The notes under the pieces were generated by a model, which searched no databases, was not told the origin of the DNA, and saw only the letters and a list, made by a program, of their open reading frames with translations. A stretch of DNA of 64,000 bases from WLMZ01 sp031367435 (GTDB lineage Bacteria > Actinomycetota > Acidimicrobiia > Acidimicrobiales > Ilumatobacteraceae): the NCBI GenBank assembly GCA_031367435.1, contig JANLPV010000025.1:3126-67125 (forward strand), read 5' to 3'. Both the position numbers and the translations under genes were made by a program. Of this stretch, positions 59,358-64,000 are shown piece by piece (position 1 is the first letter of the stretch; each line of letters begins with the position of its first letter).

Positions 59358-60613
59358 CAGAACGCGTCCGGATCGCGTTGTATTGCTTCGGGCACCGGAT
59401 GATCGAACAACGCCGACGCGTTGGCCCACGTGATCTTGGTGACGGCATCGTCAGCCAGACCAGCGAGCTCTCGACGCAACGTGTCTTGCGTGCCAGGCCA
59501 TGTTGAATCGCAATGCGGATAGTCGGATTCCACGAGGATGTTGTCGATGCCGATCACATCGTGTTGCCTGAACGATGACGGATCGTCGATCGCGCAGAAC
59601 CAGAAGTTTCGACGAAGCGTGTCGGCTGGGCTCAGCTCGATGTCGTTCCATGTGCCGTACATCGAGTCGTACCTACGCACGTGATCAAGACGATCGAGCA
59701 GACCCGCCACCCAACCAATGCCGCCTTCTGACATGCAGATCTTCAGATCCGGAAAACGAACCGGCAGCTTCGAGTACAACCAATCGACCGCAGCGAACAT
59801 CGCGTAACCGAAGAACAACACACCAATCGTGTCGCTCGGCGCATCGGGCGACGTGACCGGCGACGTCCCCGACGAACCAACGTGCAGGCACACCACCGTG
59901 CCGGTCTCCGCGCACGCCCGCATGAGCGGATCCCAGTAGCCCGTGTGCAACGACGGCAACCCCAACAGATGCGGGGCCTCCGAGAACGTCATGGCGCGAA
60001 AACCGCGCGTGGCATTGCGCCGAACTTCGGCCGCGGCGATCTCGGGGTCGAGCAGGTATGGCAGTTGCATCGGGATCATCCGCCCCGGCGTGTGCGCCGC
60101 CCACTCTTCGATCATCCAGTTGTTCCATGCCCGAACGCATGCCAGCGCCATCTCCGGGTCGGCCGCGAGTTGCTGCAAGCGTTGCCCCGCGAAACCGGGC
60201 AGGAACGACGGGAAGCACAACGAGGCATACACGCCGTTGAGATCCATGTCCGCGATGCGCGCGCCGATATCCCACGCGCCGCGGCGCATTTGATCGAAGC
60301 GCGTTGGTTCGAAGCTGTACTCACTCACCGGTCGGCCAACGACCGCGTTGAAACCCACGTTGGGTAGCTCGTGGCCCTCGAACAACCATGCCTCGCTGCC
60401 ATCGTCGCGGGTGACAATGCGCGGGCCGCGCTCGACAAGGTGCGTGGGCAAACGACCCTCGAACGCGTGAGGGGGTTCGACGATGTGATCGTCGACCGAG
60501 ATCACGGTGAAGAACCGTTTCGCACGCTCAGGCTCGGGGAGGAAGGTGACCCGGCCCGGTTCGGCGAGCGTGAAGTCGCGTCGCGATTGCAGATCTTCGA
60601 GTGACATTCCCAT
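59357..60613 (-). CDS. Amidohydrolase-2 family metal-dependent hydrolase/decarboxylase
   Basis: 418 residues from ATG 60613, sharing a base with the aldolase stop (TGATG). The N-terminal metal motif is VISVDDHIVEPP, with His and Glu in the place of the family's H-x-H pattern. It is followed by LHVGSSGT (metal His), ICMSEGGIGWVAGLLDRLD and ILVESDYPHCDSTWPGT with the metal-binding Asp. Members are ACMSD-like decarboxylases or hydrolases. It lies in a coupled operon with aldolase, esterase and SDR genes. Whether it hydrolyses or decarboxylates is not decided by sequence alone. Confidence 0.9.
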   Translation of the reverse strand: MGMSLEDLQSRRDFTLAEPGRVTFLPEPERAKRFFTVISVDDHIVEPPHAFEGRLPTHLVERGPRIVTRDDGSEAWLFEGHELPNVGFNAVVGRPVSEYSFEPTRFDQMRRGAWDIGARIADMDLNGVYASLCFPSFLPGFAGQRLQQLAADPEMALACVRAWNNWMIEEWAAHTPGRMIPMQLPYLLDPEIAAAEVRRNATRGFRAMTFSEAPHLLGLPSLHTGYWDPLMRACAETGTVVCLHVGSSGTSPVTSPDAPSDTIGVLFFGYAMFAAVDWLYSKLPVRFPDLKICMSEGGIGWVAGLLDRLDHVRRYDSMYGTWNDIELSPADTLRRNFWFCAIDDPSSFRQHDVIGIDNILVESDYPHCDSTWPGTQDTLRRELAGLADDAVTKITWANASALFDHPVPEAIQRDPDAF

Positions 60614-61377
60614 CAGTTCAATACCTCCGGTTCGACGGCAAGCAGTTGACGTACCGCACCATTCCAATAGACAGGTGCGGCGCGTTCATTGAGTGACGCC
60701 TTCAGCTGACGCTGCGCGTTCGCAGCAATCGGGATAGCCGTGGCACCCATTGCGCGAACCTGCCAGTGCAGCATGCACGCGCGTTCGAACAGCACCGACT
60801 TGTACACCGCCTGCTCGATCGTGGGTGCCGTCACGATGACGCCGTGACTCACAAGCAGAGCAACCGACGCCCCGCCGATTCGATCAGCCAACGTGGCGCC
60901 GAGGTGTGCTGCGTCGACTTCGCCGTCGTATTCCGATACCAGCACCATCTCGCCCGACAGGATCGACGAGTTCTGATGCACGATGTCGGGTAGCTCGCCG
61001 ATCGCGGCAAGCGTCGACGCGTACGGCGGGTGATTGTGCACGATCACCCGCGCATCAGCACGAGTGCGATGAAGCTCGGTGTGGATGTGTACCGCTGGCG
61101 TCACGTCGAGCTCGCCATCGATCACCACGCCGGCGGCATTGATGGTGAGAATGTCGCGGGCACACACTTCGCCCCACCACAGACCCCATGGGTTGACGAG
61201 GAAATCATCACCGTGCGCGACCGTGATGTGGCCGGTGAGGTTCTCGACGAAGCCGACGTCGTCGAGGTGTCGTAACGCGATCGCCAACTCTTGCGCAGGG
61301 GTCAGTTCATAGGGGACGGCAGGCAGCCGTTTCGGCGCCCACGCGGCAAGCCCGCCTTCACGTTTGTCACCTGTCAT
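60613..61377 (-). CDS. Class II aldolase/adducin-family protein
   Basis: 254 residues; GAGGGG lies before the ATG. The zinc site is visible: HTELHRTR, the His pair HNHPPYAS, and the C-terminal VSHGVIV with its His. The N-terminal segment LRHLDDVGFVENLTGHITV and NPWGLWWGEV is family-typical. Relatives are fuculose-phosphate-type aldolases and dehydratase/decarboxylase variants. It heads the four-gene minus-strand operon and is divergent from the acyl-CoA synthetase gene across 67 bases. Confidence 0.9.
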   Translation of the reverse strand: MTGDKREGGLAAWAPKRLPAVPYELTPAQELAIALRHLDDVGFVENLTGHITVAHGDDFLVNPWGLWWGEVCARDILTINAAGVVIDGELDVTPAVHIHTELHRTRADARVIVHNHPPYASTLAAIGELPDIVHQNSSILSGEMVLVSEYDGEVDAAHLGATLADRIGGASVALLVSHGVIVTAPTIEQAVYKSVLFERACMLHWQVRAMGATAIPIAANAQRQLKASLNERAAPVYWNGAVRQLLAVEPEVLN

Positions 61378-61444
61378 CGATTCCCCTCACCGAGCAGTCT
61401 GCTTCATTCAAACACCCCAAAGGAACGTGTGATCTAATTGCAGC

Positions 61445-63007
61445 GTGCTGCCAGGTGCCGACCCTGAGGACGACGCCTATTACCGTGCGCAAGGTTGGTG
61501 GAGCGCGGCCACCCTCTCGGATCGCGTCGGTGCGCTTGCCAACGAGCGCGGTAGCGAGCCCGCGTATCACTGGGACGGCGCGACGATCACGTGGCGCGGC
61601 TACTCAGATCTCGCCGACGCCGTTGCATCCCGAGTGGTCGGCGAAGGCCTCGCGCCCGGCGAACGAGCGCTGGTGTGGTTGCCCGACGGAGCTGCGGTGC
61701 ACGGTGCGTTCCTCGGCTGCGAACGCGCGGGCGTCGTGGCGGTCGGCGCGGGCTGGCGAACCGGGCTACGCGAGCTCGCCTATCTCGCCGAACGCAGTGG
61801 CGCGCGAGTCGCAGTTTTTCCAGCCGAAACCCCACTCGGTTCTGCTTCCGAGGTTGCTGCACGACTCGGCCTTCGGTCAGTCGTCATCATCGACGACATC
61901 CAGAGTTCGCCACGTGTCGATGACGGCCCGATACGTGCGTTCGCCGGTCGCTCGATCGGGCCATCGCAGTTGTGGATGTTGAACTCCACGTCGGGTACCA
62001 CCGGTTTGCCGAAGTGCGTGATGCAAACGATGAATCGCTGGGCCTACTTCCATCAGAAGGCCGTCGAGTTCGGAAGTCTCGACGACACCGACGTGTGGAT
62101 GAGTGCAGTGCCGACACCATTCGGCTTCGGGCTCTGGACATCGCACGTGAGCCCGACGTTGCTCGGTACGCCATGTGTCGTGTCGGCACGCTTCGACGCC
62201 CAACAGGTTGTTACCGACATCGTTGCGAACCGGGTGACCGTGCTCGCCGCGGTGTCGTCGCAGTTCGTGATGATCCTCGACGCCGCCGGTGACAGTGATC
62301 TGTCGTCGTTGCGTGTGCTGTTCACAGGCGGCGAGGCGATCTCGGCAGTACGTGCGAGGGAGTTCGAGCAACGCACAGGATGCCGAGTGCTCAACTTCTA
62401 TGGTTCGAACGAGACCGGCATGCTCTCGGGTACCCGTTCCACAGATCCGCTCGAACGCCGCCTCACGACTGCGGGGCGAGTGGTGCCCGAGATGCACGTG
62501 CGCCTGTACGACAGCGACGGCAGACGCGTGTCCGGTGATATCGGCGAGGGTCGTCCCGCATGTAAGGGTCCTGCGACCGCGCTCGGATATTGGGACGACG
62601 ACGCCAACCGCGAGTTGTTCACCGCCGACGGCTGGATGTTCATGGGCGATGTCGTGCGCATCGACGACGACGGATGGTTGAGTGTGATCGCACGCACCGC
62701 GGACTTCATCATCCGGGGCGGCAAGAACATCTCCGCACCCGCAGTTGAAGAAGAAGTCGCAACACATCCCGCAGTGGCGCTCGCCGCGGCCGTTGCCGTT
62801 CCAGACGAACGACTCGGTGAACGCGTCGGCGTCTTTGTGGAACTGCACGCCGGCTGCGAGCTCGATCTCGCCGGTCTCACCGAGCACCTCGCCGTTCGCG
62901 GTGTGAGCCGCGAATGGTGGCCGGAGTACCTCTGGGTTCTGCCGCAGCTTCCTCGGTCCGCGGGAGGCAAAGTCGCCAAGGCGGAACTGCGCGACCTCGC
63001 CCGGTGA
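61445..63007 (+). CDS. AMP-forming acyl-CoA synthetase
   Basis: 520 residues from GTG. The phosphate-binding P-loop is LNSTSGTTGLPKCV, the A5-type core is LNFYGSNETGM, the A8 hinge follows DGWMFMGDVVRIDDDGWLSVIARTADFIIRGGKNISAPAVEEEV, and the catalytic C-terminal Lys is in RSAGGKVAKAEL. The full ANL fold is present. It activates a carboxylic acid with ATP and CoA. It is divergent from the aldolase operon and 126 bases upstream of a thiolase-like gene, as expected for degradation of a CoA-linked acid such as a steroid-, terpenoid- or branched-chain intermediate. Confidence 0.93.
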   Translation: MLPGADPEDDAYYRAQGWWSAATLSDRVGALANERGSEPAYHWDGATITWRGYSDLADAVASRVVGEGLAPGERALVWLPDGAAVHGAFLGCERAGVVAVGAGWRTGLRELAYLAERSGARVAVFPAETPLGSASEVAARLGLRSVVIIDDIQSSPRVDDGPIRAFAGRSIGPSQLWMLNSTSGTTGLPKCVMQTMNRWAYFHQKAVEFGSLDDTDVWMSAVPTPFGFGLWTSHVSPTLLGTPCVVSARFDAQQVVTDIVANRVTVLAAVSSQFVMILDAAGDSDLSSLRVLFTGGEAISAVRAREFEQRTGCRVLNFYGSNETGMLSGTRSTDPLERRLTTAGRVVPEMHVRLYDSDGRRVSGDIGEGRPACKGPATALGYWDDDANRELFTADGWMFMGDVVRIDDDGWLSVIARTADFIIRGGKNISAPAVEEEVATHPAVALAAAVAVPDERLGERVGVFVELHAGCELDLAGLTEHLAVRGVSREWWPEYLWVLPQLPRSAGGKVAKAELRDLAR

Positions 63008-63133
63008 GCAGCGAGACGAACGGGCGACGTAGACAACCACAATCGGGCCGACGTTCGAATGGTCCATCGACGCCCGCTCATGGAATGATCGCTTGACCGA
63101 TCCAAGGTGGTCGATCGCCGCAGAGGAGGCCTG

Positions 63134-64000
63134 ATGTCGTTGCGAGGTGTCGCGTTCATCGCCGGTGCGTACGAGCATCCACGGCGCAACATTCCAGATC
63201 GTACGGTCGCGCAAATTCATGCCGAAGTTGCGATTGGTGCATTGGCCGACGCCGGGCTGAGCATGAGCGACGTGGATGCGTATTACTGCGCCGGTGACGC
63301 ACCCGGCTTTGGCCCCATCTCCATGGCCGAGTATCTCGGTCTGCGATGTCGCACGTACGACTCCACTGAAAGCGGTGGGTCGTCATACCTCGTTCACGTC
63401 GGTCATGCAGCGGCTGCGATTGCAGCCGGTCACGCAAGCGTTGCACTGATCACACTCGCTGGAACGCCACGCAACGGTGGCAACCAGCCCGGAGCGGGGT
63501 CAGCCTTTTCGACGGCACCGGAGGCCGAATTTGAAAACCTGTGGGGTTCATCGGTCGTGGGCAATTACGCGCTTGCAGCACGTCGCCACATGTACGAATT
63601 CGGCACGACCAGCGAACAACTCGCGGAGATCAAGGTGGCCGCGTCGGTACACGCGCAGCACAATCCGAACGCGGCGCTGAGAGATGTGGTGAATGTTGAG
63701 GAGGTCGTGTCCTCGCCGTTGGTTGCGGACCCGTTACATCGTCTGGACTGCTGCGTCATCACCGACGGCGGCGGCGCCATCGTGGTCGTGGCGCCGGAGA
63801 TCGCGGCCAAGCTCAAGCGCCCCAAGGTCAAGCTGCTGGGCGCCGGCGAGTTCGTGAAGACGCAGATGGGCGGCAAGGTCGACCTGACGTATTCCGGCGC
63901 GCGCTTCAGCGGCGCGGCCGCCTTCGGCGAAGCAGGCGTGAAGCCCTCCGACATCAAGTACGCCTCGATCTACGACAGCTTTACCATCACGGTGCTGATG
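63134..64000 (+). CDS. Thiolase-like (SCP2/lipid-transfer-type) protein, cut at right edge
   Basis: The first 289 codons are visible; AGGAGG lies four bases before the ATG. The thiolase fold is clear (LITLAGTPRNGG, DCCVITDGGGAIVVV, YASIYDSFTITVLM), but the position of the usual nucleophilic Cys reads DSTESGGSSYL, without Cys, as in lipid-transfer-protein/Ltp2-type relatives that carry out retro-aldol or other CoA chemistry, often with a DUF35 partner. From codon GGC at 63767 only 4 of 78 codons end in A or T, against 21 of the 78 codons before, a sharp change of codon use inside one gene. The C-terminal half is outside the window. Confidence 0.8.
   Translation, partial: MSLRGVAFIAGAYEHPRRNIPDRTVAQIHAEVAIGALADAGLSMSDVDAYYCAGDAPGFGPISMAEYLGLRCRTYDSTESGGSSYLVHVGHAAAAIAAGHASVALITLAGTPRNGGNQPGAGSAFSTAPEAEFENLWGSSVVGNYALAARRHMYEFGTTSEQLAEIKVAASVHAQHNPNAALRDVVNVEEVVSSPLVADPLHRLDCCVITDGGGAIVVVAPEIAAKLKRPKVKLLGAGEFVKTQMGGKVDLTYSGARFSGAAAFGEAGVKPSDIKYASIYDSFTITVLM

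Noticed and set aside
1..64000. tRNA, rRNA, riboswitch or replication-origin features
   Set aside because: I found no cloverleaf, rRNA-like, riboswitch-like or DnaA-box-cluster sequence by eye; a covariance-model search would be needed to exclude small RNAs.

Overview
The window looks like chromosomal DNA of a high-GC, Gram-positive actinobacterium, most likely an uncultivated Acidimicrobiia/Ilumatobacter-type lineage. This is inferred from the gene families present and was not tested by any search. The families are class III cyclases fused to STAND-type ATPase/TPR regions, close relatives of mycobacterial IniA and IniC, CoA-linked lipid/steroid-type catabolic enzymes, and many ATGA/GTGA/TGATG gene overlaps. 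I see no rRNA, tRNA, CRISPR array or insertion sequence.

Layout. (1) 1-15.5 kb, minus strand: signalling genes. These are a cyclase-ATPase-TPR gene split by one in-frame TAA, a serine hydrolase, a 2715-residue hybrid histidine kinase with twelve GAF domains, its overlapping response-regulator/cyclase, a methyltransferase, a truncated membrane protein and an upstream cold-shock gene. (2) 15.6-25.3 kb: mixed genes, including an HNH-like protein, a PhnZ/PhnY-like phosphonate-cleaving pair, a GT-C-like membrane protein, a BcsA-like GT2 glycosyltransferase, an FNT channel, and a ferredoxin/DUF3237/HSL-esterase group whose ferredoxin carries an in-frame TGA. (3) 25.3-48.1 kb: the most unusual part. 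An iniB-iniA-iniC-like operon (41374 to 36466, minus strand) encodes a repetitive Asp/Gly-rich protein and two dynamin-like GTPases. It lies among three Hsp70-like proteins that replace the substrate-binding domain with a membrane helix plus a beta-rich domain, a six-or-so-strand NHL-type propeller region, or a long Asp-rich tail. The region also has a Ca-binding-type acidic protein, a lipoprotein, a cyclase/STAND/TPR protein and a LAL-type LuxR regulator. (4) 48.1-64 kb: catabolic genes (aldo/keto reductase, phytoene-desaturase-like flavoprotein, esterase, 2OG dioxygenase, class III CoA-transferase, a Baeyer-Villiger monooxygenase fused to an esterase, a coupled SDR/esterase/amidohydrolase/aldolase operon, an acyl-CoA synthetase and a thiolase-like protein running off the right edge).

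How the genes may work together. Region 3 reads as an envelope-stress or membrane-remodelling system. Mycobacterial iniBAC is induced by cell-wall inhibitors and IniA is a membrane-remodelling dynamin, and here that core is combined with membrane-anchored actin-fold (Hsp70-like) proteins that could couple nucleotide state in the cytoplasm to extracytoplasmic domains. Region 4 suggests ring or ketone substrates are oxygenated to esters, hydrolysed, activated with CoA and shortened. All functions are inferred from sequence patterns read by eye.
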